Made by a program: the position numbers and the translations under genes | The notes under the pieces: model-generated | What the model was told of the DNA's origin: nothing | Databases searched by the model: none | Seen by the model: only the letters and a program-made list of their open reading frames with translations | IMG/VR virus record: IMGVR_UViG_3300033998_000134 | Span: 1 to 54,554 of that record | Length of the DNA stretch: 54,554 bases | Strand: one strand, 5' to 3' | Source: a virus | Shown: positions 32,529 to 41,102 of the stretch, in pieces | Layout of the letters: every line of letters starts with the position of its first letter | Numbering within the stretch: the first letter of the stretch is position 1

Positions 32529-32727
32529 ATCAATAAAACAGTATGCCGGCAGGCTTAAAACCGACAAAGCATTGCTAAGCTATCTTGACACTGAAGATTT
32601 GGTTGCCAGGTATGATCCGTGCGTGACGGTGGATGGTGTTACGGATGAATGGCTTTCCGGGTTTAAAAGGTATGCGGGAGAAAAGCATGCAAGGAACGTG
32701 AGGAAGGTGTTGAATCAGCGAATGTAA
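32515..32727 (+). CDS. Hypothetical protein, about 70 aa
   Basis: Start taken at ATG 32515 (MLLVESIKQYAGRLK), which reduces the overlap with the 71-aa gene; an in-frame ATG at 32497 is the alternative. Helical, with a KHARNVRKVLNQRM end that is basic. Its 3' end overlaps the converging integrase gene (stop 32715) by 13 bases. No family recognised. Confidence 0.5.
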   Translation: MLLVESIKQYAGRLKTDKALLSYLDTEDLVARYDPCVTVDGVTDEWLSGFKRYAGEKHARNVRKVLNQRM

Positions 32728-33836
32728 TCCAGAACCTTCCTGTTCGCCTGATCAACTTTTTTCAGGTTGAAGTTCACGTACACCGATGTCACTCTCGATC
32801 CATACTCATGGCCCAGCGCTTCGGAGATAATATCCCTCGTGATGTCTATACCTGCGGCTATCGATGCCCATGTGTGTCGTGCATGGTAAGTTGTCAGGTC
32901 CTGGCAGATAATCCCTGCGTCGTCCTCTATCAGCTTCAACGCATAGTTTATACCCCTTTTAAAACCGTCGTAGTTTTTATACATCCTTAGGAAGGATACA
33001 AGCAATTCGTCATCCTGATATCTGTCGATGATTGCTTGTGCTTCCGGTTCAATCTTGACAGAATAATGCTTGCTTGTTTTCATCCTGGTATATTCCAACC
33101 GTCCGTTCTTGATGTTTGCTTTTTTTGCGTGTAGGAGATCCGTCAGATTAATGCCGATAAGGTAAAAGGATAACATGAAACAATCGCTGAACGGTTTCCA
33201 TTTGCCCTGATAGTCTCTCACGCGTCTCAAGTCCGCAACGGATAGATCCCGGTGCTTGGTTTTTTCTTTGAGTATTTTGAATTTCCTGAAAGGGTAGTTC
33301 CGGGTATATTCTCTGTCGATTGCGAAGTTGATCACTGCCCGGATGTTTCTCATGTGAATTGCTTTTGTATTTACGGCCAGATCCATTGAATCGTAAAATC
33401 GCTGCAACCATGTTACCGTGATATCGTCCAGGAGTGGATCATCCGTAATTTTTCTCATGGTCTCATCGTACAATCGCTTCGTATTCCCGCGTTTTGTATC
33501 GATAAATTCCCGGAATACGCTTCGTAAGGTGTGCGAAGGTAATACGTCATTGCTCAGATATGAACGGAGCTGGGCATCTGTTAGTGATGGTAGGACACCC
33601 TCCAGTTCGAGAGACAACAGAATCTTGTCTATTTGCGTCTTTTTGTTATTGATTGCCGCATTCTTCGCCCTGCTGTTTGCCCCCTTCGTGATTTGCCTTC
33701 CTTTCCATTCGGACGCAAGGCAGGAGATTCCGGTATTAATCATGAATCTTGATCGGTGGGTTATCATTATTTTAATTGGATATTCACCGTTATCTTTACG
33801 TCTTCTTTTGTCTAAATACAATATTGAATTTGCCAT
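32715..33836 (-). CDS. int: Tyrosine recombinase integrase, 373 aa
   Basis: Catalyses insertion at the tRNA-Pro site next to it. Start at the ATG at 33836 (MANSILYLDKRRRKDNGEYP), the usual opening of Bacteroidales phage integrases. C-terminal catalytic blocks: TTYHARHTWASIAAGI with the box II Arg, LGHEYGS, and the nucleophile in TSVYVNF. Box I reads LIGINLTDLL, with Asn where most family members have Arg. The SAM-like core-binding domain covers about residues 100-190. attP lies 140 bp upstream of the start, as usual for such modules. Confidence 0.92.
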   Translation of the reverse strand: MANSILYLDKRRRKDNGEYPIKIMITHRSRFMINTGISCLASEWKGRQITKGANSRAKNAAINNKKTQIDKILLSLELEGVLPSLTDAQLRSYLSNDVLPSHTLRSVFREFIDTKRGNTKRLYDETMRKITDDPLLDDITVTWLQRFYDSMDLAVNTKAIHMRNIRAVINFAIDREYTRNYPFRKFKILKEKTKHRDLSVADLRRVRDYQGKWKPFSDCFMLSFYLIGINLTDLLHAKKANIKNGRLEYTRMKTSKHYSVKIEPEAQAIIDRYQDDELLVSFLRMYKNYDGFKRGINYALKLIEDDAGIICQDLTTYHARHTWASIAAGIDITRDIISEALGHEYGSRVTSVYVNFNLKKVDQANRKVLDYIR

Positions 33837-33851
33837 ATAGTTATTTAATTT

Positions 33852-34100
33852 GACACAATATTCGACACACAAATTTGCATATAAAACGGCAAATAACGGT
33901 AAAAACCCGATATGTTATTCAACATACGGAACATAAAAAAAGCCCATGCATTGCTGCAAGAGCCTTATTTTCAATTGTCGGGATGACTGGATTCGAACCA
34001 GCGACCACACGCCCCCCAGACGCGTATTAATGTGGTTTAAAGAGTTGTTATACAATATATTTCGGTGTCCTCATTTTTCATTTGCACGATAAACGACACA
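33852..34100. promoter_or_regulatory. Integrase arm-site candidates around attP
   Basis: Short repeats GACACA occur at 33852-33857, 33864-33869 (in CGACACA) and 34095-34100 (in CGACACA), and an inverted GTGTC at about 34064-34070, on both sides of the attP core. A palindrome TATGTTATTCAACATA is also present near 33911-33926. These could be arm-type binding sites; the repeats are short, so this is tentative. Otherwise this 358-base gap between integrase and the 34195 gene holds only attP. Confidence 0.35.
33978..34025 (-). other. attP: attP core: 3' half of tRNA-Pro(GGG)
   Basis: On the minus strand this reads an anticodon stem CGCGT, loop CTGGGGG with anticodon GGG, variable loop, T arm with TTCGAAT and the acceptor strand CATCCCG plus discriminator A, that is, a tRNA-Pro gene from the anticodon stem to its 3' end and nothing 5' of that. 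This is the standard attP core of tRNA-targeting phages: on integration it restores the host tRNA gene. It cannot be a functional tRNA by itself. Confidence 0.85.
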
Positions 34101-34194
34101 TTTCGTCTTATCGCTCCGGCCTGATTATTTTAATATAAAACAACACAGATAATAATTTGTTGTCGTAATATTGTAGATAAAATGAGTACAAATA

Positions 34195-36738
34195 ATGGCA
34201 CGGATTAAAATTCCATTTAGAGGCATCACATCTCAATCAAACTATCAGGACGGTGAATGCAAAAATATTGTCAATCTTCGGCCAAAGAAAGGTGTGTACA
34301 AGCCGGTTACTCCTCGTAAGGTATTGCAGACTTTAAGCGATGATTACGATATTGTGTTTGTGCATCGTGGAAACGATTATGAGAATTGGATAGGAGTGAA
34401 GAAATTTACCGGTGTAACCCCGCATTCGGATGTATATTATAATATTAAAAGCCAAGCACCTATACTCTTAGGGGATATAGCCGGTATAGTTAATGGGGTT
34501 CAACAGATCGGAAACACATTATCATTCGTCTCATCCGATAACATTTACTATGCTATATTTATCGATGACTCTTACAAGTATCTGGGGTCGATGCCGGAGA
34601 TTCCGCCGATAAAGATGGGTGTAAACATCACAGACTGTTACGATAAACTTTATTACAAGGACGTGCTTGGATCGTTGTGGATGTATGCTGATCTGCCGAA
34701 AAAAGAAATACATTCAGCAGTTGTAAATAAAGCGCGGGAAAGAATCATAAATGGGCAATCTACATCGGGTGTATCATCGGGAATAAAATTATTTGATGCC
34801 CATCTTATTCGATATGCATTTAGGCTATATGATGGAAGTGTCACAAGGCATTCACCCCCAATTTTATTGATGCCTGGGTTGGACATTCTCTCAATGAACA
34901 GATATCTTGTAAGCTATCTTGTGGAAAATGGATCGAATGTAAAATATGACAACTCATATGTCCTTGCGCACGGATATGATTTTACCATTGAATATGACTT
35001 CACGGGCATTTCCGCGTGGAGCGACATCATTAAATCAGTTGATATTTTTATTTCTCCAGCCCTTGGACTCACCAGCTCAGAATATTTCAGGGATAATTTC
35101 CATACCGGTACTATTGAAATTAATTTGATAGATACATTGGCGCAAAAGCAGATAGATAACGTACTCAGCAACTCGTTGTTTTATCACTCGCACACAATTG
35201 ACTTAACACAGGGATCGCAATCATTTTGTGGTACAATCAATAAATCAATAACAAACGCAGATAATATCATCTATCAGGAATTAATGATTGATGATAGTTT
35301 TTCCCATCACCAATATGGAGCGAATGGATCATCATCGCTGAACAACAGGTTGAGGTTATCCGCGATAACAACAAAACTCTTTTCAGGATACAGTCTTAGA
35401 TTTTTTGAGTGGTGGTCAGATTATAACGGGCAATCCAGGTTGAGTATATCTGAAGCAACTTGGATTGTCCAAATCTACATTAAAACATCTGAAGGGACAT
35501 CTATTTTAGAAACTACGACCGATTCATCGTTTTTCTACAATTCATACATGGCCTACCCGGATCCTCGTGCATATAAAATAAATATTTATAGGAGGACAGG
35601 GATAGGTCCATACATGTTAGTATTCACGGCTAATCTAAAAAGTCACCCATCTATGAATATAAGTTATGTTGTCTCTGACAACTTAAAACCTTTCATAAGA
35701 TTTACCAGTTCAATAGATTCCGGGTATTCATTTAATTATGGAAAATTGTATTTCACAGAGTACAACAAAATCAAAGTATCTGAAGTAAACAATCCTTTCG
35801 TTTTCCCTAATGAAAATACATATCTTGTCGGCTCCGGTAAAATCCTCGCCGAATCATCGATTGTCATGAACGTGTCCGACCGAAATTACGGAATGTACCC
35901 TGTGTTCGTTTTTACCACCGATGGTGTATTCACAATGGCCGAGCAGGATGCCGATACGGTCCATGCTTCAATACAGTCCCCCACCTATCTGGAACCACCG
36001 ATCTCAAAGGTGATATGTGCCACTCCATACGGTGTTGTCTTCATAACCAATAGAGGGTTGATGCAGATCAGCAATTATAAAACTGATAGCTTGTCCGAAA
36101 TACTGAGAGAGGACGATGATGTGCTTAATATTGATCTCGCAGGGATTACTGATCCTGCGGCCGGTTATCCATCCGTATCGTTCCGCGAGTTTCTAAAAAC
36201 AGCCACATCGATCGTCTATAACCCGTATCATGATGAACTGATCATATCTGCTTCCGGATACCCGTATAACTACGTGTATGATTACGAGACAAAATCATTC
36301 TACCTGTCAACTAACCTAATAGGCCTTATGGTGCAAAATACATTCCCGGATGTGTACTACATCACCGATAGGAATATAATGGATATATCGCAGTCCGGAA
36401 GCGACGTGGCAAAGGTAGCGATTCTTACGCGTCCGCTGCGATTCCAATCGGAGGATATCAAAAAGCTGGAGAGAATATTTATGCGTATGGTCTTATACGG
36501 TGCGCAGGAGGTTAAAATTGTTGCGTATCATTCAATGGACGGAGTTAATTTTAGTCCGATCAAAGGATTCATCTTTGGGTCTGGTGGAAATTATAAGGAC
36601 TTCGATCTTGGCTTGTTGGCCAGGGAGACGTTCAGGCAGTATCTGCTTTTAATTACCGGAGAAGTTGACGAAAGGAGTGAGATCGATTACATTGACTGCG
36701 AGGTAAGACTTAACTATAACGATGAAAAGATGCGTTGA
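34195..36738 (+). CDS. Putative virion (tail/stabilisation) protein, 847 aa
   Basis: The N-terminus (ARIKIPFRGITSQSNYQDGECKNIVNLRPKKG) resembles openings of podovirus tail-associated or packaged-DNA-stabilisation proteins, where ENLRPKxG is followed by propeller-like beta repeats. The rest is beta-rich (many VYY, GSG turns; APYGVVFITNRGLMQISNY, about 600-615). It stands alone on the plus strand between attP and the minus-strand late operon, converging one base from the 136-aa gene at 36740. It needs its own promoter upstream; the isolated position could mean late acquisition or a host-range role. Function is inferred. Confidence 0.55.
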   Translation: MARIKIPFRGITSQSNYQDGECKNIVNLRPKKGVYKPVTPRKVLQTLSDDYDIVFVHRGNDYENWIGVKKFTGVTPHSDVYYNIKSQAPILLGDIAGIVNGVQQIGNTLSFVSSDNIYYAIFIDDSYKYLGSMPEIPPIKMGVNITDCYDKLYYKDVLGSLWMYADLPKKEIHSAVVNKARERIINGQSTSGVSSGIKLFDAHLIRYAFRLYDGSVTRHSPPILLMPGLDILSMNRYLVSYLVENGSNVKYDNSYVLAHGYDFTIEYDFTGISAWSDIIKSVDIFISPALGLTSSEYFRDNFHTGTIEINLIDTLAQKQIDNVLSNSLFYHSHTIDLTQGSQSFCGTINKSITNADNIIYQELMIDDSFSHHQYGANGSSSLNNRLRLSAITTKLFSGYSLRFFEWWSDYNGQSRLSISEATWIVQIYIKTSEGTSILETTTDSSFFYNSYMAYPDPRAYKINIYRRTGIGPYMLVFTANLKSHPSMNISYVVSDNLKPFIRFTSSIDSGYSFNYGKLYFTEYNKIKVSEVNNPFVFPNENTYLVGSGKILAESSIVMNVSDRNYGMYPVFVFTTDGVFTMAEQDADTVHASIQSPTYLEPPISKVICATPYGVVFITNRGLMQISNYKTDSLSEILREDDDVLNIDLAGITDPAAGYPSVSFREFLKTATSIVYNPYHDELIISASGYPYNYVYDYETKSFYLSTNLIGLMVQNTFPDVYYITDRNIMDISQSGSDVAKVAILTRPLRFQSEDIKKLERIFMRMVLYGAQEVKIVAYHSMDGVNFSPIKGFIFGSGGNYKDFDLGLLARETFRQYLLLITGEVDERSEIDYIDCEVRLNYNDEKMR

Positions 36739-36739
36739 G

Positions 36740-37150
36740 CTATTTATTCTCCTTTGCAAAAGGACGTTTCACCCGTTGTACCCTTCTCATCATCTTCGAG
36801 TAGTTGGCGTATTGGCGTATGGCTTTTTTCTTTTCGTCTTTGGCTACTTTATTGTTTTTATTCAAAGGTGTGGCATAAAAACACTTTTGCTCGAGTTCAA
36901 GCGTGGTCATTCGTTTTGGCATCCACCCTCTTCGTTTGTAGCTGTCAAACATGTACTTGTCAAAGATTTTCAGTCTTTCCCCTCCCGGTTTTTCGATAAC
37001 GGAAACGAAAAACCTGCGGTTATGCACCTTTTGCAGCATGTTGCTCATAAAGATGAGCAATCTGATCTTGATGCTCGATACAATAACCGTGTAGGTATCT
37101 CCCAGATACTCATGAATTTCTTTTATGTCCTTAATTAATTGGTTAGCCAT
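36740..37150 (-). CDS. Hypothetical late protein, 136 aa
   Basis: Basic, helical protein, starting MANQLIKDIKEIHEYLGDTY, with a Lys/Arg-rich end (KMMRRVQRVKRPFAKENK). It is a single late gene behind its own promoter C (37166-37211) and follows the terminase gene. Some small genes near terL encode head or packaging proteins, but no motif supports a name. Confidence 0.6.
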   Translation of the reverse strand: MANQLIKDIKEIHEYLGDTYTVIVSSIKIRLLIFMSNMLQKVHNRRFFVSVIEKPGGERLKIFDKYMFDSYKRRGWMPKRMTTLELEQKCFYATPLNKNNKVAKDEKKKAIRQYANYSKMMRRVQRVKRPFAKENK

Positions 37151-37165
37151 AATAAACTTTTTTTA

Positions 37166-37211
37166 CAAAAATAAACTCAAGATGGTAGTCATTCGTGTGT
37201 TAGAGTTAAAT
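37166..37211 (-). promoter_or_regulatory. Putative phage late promoter C (136-aa gene)
   Basis: Minus strand ATTTAACTCTAACACAC (37211 to 37195), 25 bases, TTTG (37169 to 37166), preceded by TATT so that the -7 box is TATTTTTG, a full match to the Bacteroidota consensus. The element overlaps the terminase stop codon. Same element and spacing as promoters A, B and D. Confidence 0.7.
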
Positions 37212-39311
37212 ATCGCTCATCCCGGCTGCAACTTTCCTGTTTACCATAGGTTCGGCATTCTCCTCCACAATTACAGGCATTGGCATCGCGTAGGCAACGT
37301 ACATCCCGATCATTCTTGTCATGAGAATATCGTCGTGATGTCCTTCTTTCGCTCCATAGCTTCCATTTTCTTTTTGCTCATACATCCGTGCTTCGTTCAG
37401 CGCCTCTTCGTCACGTTCAACGTAACCACCTTCACGAATCACCGAGATGAAGTTTGAGATGATCATCGGCTTTGTAGATCGGTTGGTATTGAATCCCCAC
37501 TTTATCGGATATCCTTCTCTTACCTTATCGGCCGACGTGCGTGTATAAAGGTTGGCATAATGCGCTTTTATGGTCTCGAAGATTAACTCTGCGTCATCAT
37601 CTTTTACGTCACTGTCGTATGTATTGCTCTCAACCACAAGTAGTGCGTCGTTATAAAACTTTGCTACCTGAGCCGCAATCCATATCGATATATCCTTGTC
37701 GATATGTCCCCGAAATTGAGCAACGATCTCCGGCTTTTCTCCGTCTATCAAAGGGAGGCGGTCAATTACGGTTATAACGCCCCAGTCCGCTTTATCACTG
37801 ATTCCTTTTTGCGGATCGAATATAACCACATAACGGTGTCTGACGTTCAATGATGAGGGGTGCCTCCAAACCATGAGCTTGTTCTGGGTTTTTCTGAGCC
37901 TAAGTTTCACGTCACTGCTCCCGTATGCCTCCATCGCTTCCGGATCATTGACGAAGTGAATGTTGCTCATAATTCCCTTGCGTTTGCTCGGCTCAATGTT
38001 TGCGATCTGCGGCATCTCGTCTGCTACCAGCGTCCCGATGGCCATCGGCGGACGACAATCACTTCTTAGAGCCTCTATGTCCTCCGAGCGGAACACGGGC
38101 TTGCCGGAATCCTGGAACGCTTCTATATCGTCCGATGGGAACTCTTGCCTCATCTCGCTTATGGATGACATTTCGCCCGCCTTGGCCCGATACCAGTTTA
38201 TTTTTTCGAGTGTTACCTCTTCGTTGTTCTCGAACAATGACAACTCGTACTCGCTGAGAGAAGAAACGAATTTACGGATATCCCCCTTTTTCTTCTTTCC
38301 GTTGAATCCGTAATAATCGGTAGTGATAGGTTCGCTGTAATTCGGGTTGTAAAACCAGGGAAGAAAAATAGGGGTATAGGCACTTTCACCTCTCTTTGCC
38401 CTACTGTATTCGGTCTCGAAGTAATCGCCAAGCCCGTTGGCTGTGCTCTCGTAAAATACTGCAGTCCACGGCACCAGCTTCATAGTGCCAATGATGGATG
38501 AGAGCAGGGCGCTCGTTTTCTTCATATCCGTGTCAGGATAAAAGGCCACCTCCGAGAAGTGGGCCAGTTTTGGGTTTTGCGATCGTACACTATCCGGCTT
38601 TTCTGCCGATCCTACCGTAATACGGCAGCCCCTCTCTTTGATCTCCTTTATATTTAAAGTTTGATCAAAATTGCTTATTTCGTAGCGTACACCACCTATG
38701 GGCATCATCGTCTCCATACTTCTTGTGTACATGCTTCTGATATTCTTTGCTGCATCGTTCACGTGAGCGCAAACAACACTGTTCCATCTTTTCTTTTTCA
38801 CTTTCTGTATCCAGGAGAACAGCATCTGTATGTACGTCGATATGCCGTGTTGGCGGGCTTTCAATGTGATGATGCGGACAGGCTTTTCGTTCTCGATGTC
38901 GGCCATCACTATTGCGTGAAATTTCCTTTGGGCGCGGTTCATGACGAACGGGATCAGCTCTCCGGTCAGGGCATCTTCTATTGTTTCGTACATGCGGAAG
39001 TAATACTCCGGATCATACGATATCCTGATCTCGCAAATATCGATCCAGCACTTCTGCAGCTCCTCTCGGTCAAATGGCACTTTGTTGGCCCTGTATAGTT
39101 TTTCGATCGATTTATGTTTTGCGACCTGCCTGATTATGGGGTTGTTTAGCATCTGGCGCGGGATGTATATCAAAGGATAAGGTGCGTCTGTTATTGTCAG
39201 AGGCACCCTATCTCCATAACATCCTACGCCAATAATAGGATCATAAGGTTCGTTTATTTTGATTGTTCTATTGGCATTTTCAGTTAATATATGCTCAACA
39301 TCCTTATCCAC
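37206..39311 (-). CDS. terL: Terminase large subunit (TerL), 701 aa
   Basis: ATPase-nuclease motor for DNA packaging. The ATPase domain has a Walker A-like LKARQHGISTY (about residues 152-162), as in crAss-like and T4-type TerL without GKS, and a Walker B region LAHFSEVAF near 250. The C-terminal RNase H-like nuclease shows VIFDPQKGISDKADWG (first Asp), VVESNTYDSD and HHDDILMTRMIG. Length is large for TerL but within range for this group. It is the last gene of the long late operon after the lysis cassette. Confidence 0.9.
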   Translation of the reverse strand: MDKDVEHILTENANRTIKINEPYDPIIGVGCYGDRVPLTITDAPYPLIYIPRQMLNNPIIRQVAKHKSIEKLYRANKVPFDREELQKCWIDICEIRISYDPEYYFRMYETIEDALTGELIPFVMNRAQRKFHAIVMADIENEKPVRIITLKARQHGISTYIQMLFSWIQKVKKKRWNSVVCAHVNDAAKNIRSMYTRSMETMMPIGGVRYEISNFDQTLNIKEIKERGCRITVGSAEKPDSVRSQNPKLAHFSEVAFYPDTDMKKTSALLSSIIGTMKLVPWTAVFYESTANGLGDYFETEYSRAKRGESAYTPIFLPWFYNPNYSEPITTDYYGFNGKKKKGDIRKFVSSLSEYELSLFENNEEVTLEKINWYRAKAGEMSSISEMRQEFPSDDIEAFQDSGKPVFRSEDIEALRSDCRPPMAIGTLVADEMPQIANIEPSKRKGIMSNIHFVNDPEAMEAYGSSDVKLRLRKTQNKLMVWRHPSSLNVRHRYVVIFDPQKGISDKADWGVITVIDRLPLIDGEKPEIVAQFRGHIDKDISIWIAAQVAKFYNDALLVVESNTYDSDVKDDDAELIFETIKAHYANLYTRTSADKVREGYPIKWGFNTNRSTKPMIISNFISVIREGGYVERDEEALNEARMYEQKENGSYGAKEGHHDDILMTRMIGMYVAYAMPMPVIVEENAEPMVNRKVAAGMSDI

Positions 39312-39350
39312 GTTCTTTTCCGCTTTTTGTTTACATTATTTTCGCTCTTT

Positions 39351-39899
39351 TTAAATCATTCTGATGTAAATAATTAGCGCGATTCCGACAAGCACTCCAA
39401 AAAAGAACAGCCGGAAATTAAATCCTGTCGTCGGCGTTATTTCCTTTTTGATGTTTTTGTTTTCTTCTCTGAGTGATTCAATAGTCGTCTTTAGATTTTT
39501 GTTTTCCAGCTCGAGAGTATTCACCTCGCTGATATATTCCTTTTTTATTGCCTCCATCTCTTTGATGGTTTTATCAAGTAGGGTTTTGCTTTGAGTGATC
39601 GTCTCACTCTGCTTTGGATATTGCCCGTCAGAATTCAATGGAGCGGTTGTGTCGTAGTTTATCGTATGCGTCGATGACTCGCTCTCTAATCGGCTTACCT
39701 CCTCTTTCGTGCGCGCTAAATCGGTTTTCAGCGCTTCAATTTCAATGGTTTTTCTCTTAAGCTCCTCGTTTAATGCGAGAACTTCAGTACTGTCAAACTT
39801 GGTAATAACCCTCTCTTGGATGATCTGCTTCGGCTTACATCCAGAAAAGACGGTTAATCCAACGATTAAAGCGATCAAGTATTTCGTATTTTTTATCAT
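39351..39899 (-). CDS. Unimolecular spanin (u-spanin) candidate, 182 aa
   Basis: The N-terminus is a lipoprotein signal with lipobox VFSGC (Cys21), so the protein would be anchored in the outer membrane. A long coiled-coil rich in E/K (residues 30-155) follows, and the C-terminus is a transmembrane helix (LFFFGVLVGIALIIYI, about 163-178) in the inner membrane. This outer-membrane lipid plus inner-membrane helix on one chain is the u-spanin plan known from phage T1 gp11. It lies directly after the muramidase and holin genes, which fits fusion of the two membranes as the last lysis step. Confidence 0.75.
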   Translation of the reverse strand: MIKNTKYLIALIVGLTVFSGCKPKQIIQERVITKFDSTEVLALNEELKRKTIEIEALKTDLARTKEEVSRLESESSTHTINYDTTAPLNSDGQYPKQSETITQSKTLLDKTIKEMEAIKKEYISEVNTLELENKNLKTTIESLREENKNIKKEITPTTGFNFRLFFFGVLVGIALIIYIRMI

Positions 39900-39940
39900 A
39901 GTAGTTAATCCTGTATTTCAACCAATTCATTTTGCTGCAT

Positions 39941-40513
39941 TTAAATTCCATCTCTCATATACTTATCGTAAGCCTTTTGCATAGAAATGTTGTAGGGTTC
40001 TCTGCCCCACTTTTTAGCCATTTCTTTATACTTCGCTCCGTTATATCTGACTGCTACTGTATGCCAGTCTTTGCGCTTTAGAGCATCATACAATATCCGG
40101 TCCGTGTTGATAAACTCTGCCATCTGGAAGATCTGCCTGTCTTCTCCTTTCTTTGCATCGTTCCACATCTCTCCGACATTTGAGTATCCGAGTCTTTTGT
40201 AGTGATAACCCATTACTTGTCCCAAGCCTATACTCGTGCTTTTCATTGCAGATTCCGGGTTAATGGCAAATGCATCATTAAATGCAAGCCATTCCTTCGA
40301 CTGCACGTCAACTTTGTTGACGCTCCATTTGCCGGAAGGTGCATAAGGCTCGTGTTTACGAAACCAGCTCGGTTCAAATTGTATAATAAGCTTGCCGTCA
40401 TCATTAAAACCTTTTCCTCCAGACTCTACGTCTATGAATGCCGCAAGAGCTTCGGGTTCAACGTCTATTCTGCATGCTTCATATTTTATCGATATTTGTT
40501 TGATCTTGTCCAT
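39941..40513 (-). CDS. N-acetylmuramidase endolysin, 190 aa
   Basis: Start set at ATG 40513 (MDKIKQISIKYEACRIDV); an open frame upstream overlaps the holin gene. The region EALAAFIDVESGGKGFNDDGKLIIQFEPSWF (about 23-53) matches the DUF3380 muramidase family: catalytic Glu in VESGG and the LIIQFE strand. Later SIGLGQVMGYHYKRLGY and the C-terminal VRYNGAKYKEMA support the call. It degrades peptidoglycan at lysis and lies between holin and spanin candidates. Confidence 0.8.
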   Translation of the reverse strand: MDKIKQISIKYEACRIDVEPEALAAFIDVESGGKGFNDDGKLIIQFEPSWFRKHEPYAPSGKWSVNKVDVQSKEWLAFNDAFAINPESAMKSTSIGLGQVMGYHYKRLGYSNVGEMWNDAKKGEDRQIFQMAEFINTDRILYDALKRKDWHTVAVRYNGAKYKEMAKKWGREPYNISMQKAYDKYMRDGI

Positions 40514-41021
40514 TGTTTTCTTCCTCTTCTTTCTTCTTGTCCGATTCTTTGAGTATCTGCTCGATGTCAATATTCTTGCCAACTTTTGACTGAATCTCTC
40601 CAATCAGTTGTTTTCTGAATAACTTTAGAAACGGAGTGTTTGGTCGAACAATCAGCATTGAAGCGCTCATACTCCAAAGCTCACATACTGCCGCAAACAT
40701 GCCTATTGTTTTTACAAGCACGAACGGCGCATTTTCATGTACTACCATTTCGATCGACATTACTCCCAGCAATGTAAAAGAATAGATTGCGATTTTTTTA
40801 ATAGTCTCCCGTAATGCGTTTGATAATATAAACTTCTTTAGCTTTATTGCAGCCAAAATTCCCCATATAAAGTCAGCCATTACCGCCATTCCAACTACTA
40901 TAAATGTCCACATCTCCGGTTGTATAAATGTTATTGATGCCGTTAATAATGCAATAAACCATCCATAGGCCGTGCTAAGCGCATTGCCTATATGTGTCAT
41001 AAATCTCTCAAACCAATTCAT
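40479..41021 (-). CDS. Holin-like membrane protein, 180 aa
   Basis: At least three hydrophobic helices (STAYGWFIALLTASITFI, MWTFIVVGMAVMADFIWGILAAI, IAIYSFTLLGVMSIEMV) followed by a charged, cytoplasmic C-terminus with runs of E, as in Bacteroidales phage holins of the phage_holin_4 type. It would permit endolysin release at lysis time. The start of the endolysin overlaps its 3' end by 35 bases, so the two are coupled. Confidence 0.75.
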   Translation of the reverse strand: MNWFERFMTHIGNALSTAYGWFIALLTASITFIQPEMWTFIVVGMAVMADFIWGILAAIKLKKFILSNALRETIKKIAIYSFTLLGVMSIEMVVHENAPFVLVKTIGMFAAVCELWSMSASMLIVRPNTPFLKLFRKQLIGEIQSKVGKNIDIEQILKESDKKKEEEENNGQDQTNIDKI

Positions 41022-41042
41022 TGCCTGTATTTTATTTTGTTT

Positions 41043-41099
41043 TTAATTAATAGTTACTTTTCCCGGAAACGGGATGAACTTATTTCTGATGATTTTCAA
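41043..41099 (-). CDS. Possible 18-aa micro-ORF (TTG start)
   Basis: From a TTG at 41099 the frame reads MKIIRNKFIPFPGKVTIN. The MKIIRNKFIPFxG start resembles very small proteins encoded near lysis genes of Bacteroides phages, which are usually longer, so this may be a cut-down copy. No other evidence. Confidence 0.3.
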   Translation of the reverse strand: MKIIRNKFIPFPGKVTIN

Positions 41100-41102
41100 T
41101 AA

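Noticed and set aside
33978-34025. A phage-encoded tRNA-Pro
   Set aside because: The 5' half (acceptor strand, D arm) is missing, so it is an attP core and not a working tRNA.
34139-34194. A plus-strand copy of the late promoter upstream of the 847-aa gene
   Set aside because: ATAAAACAACACAG resembles the element only after inserting bases, and the spacing to TTG is off by one to three; not convincing.
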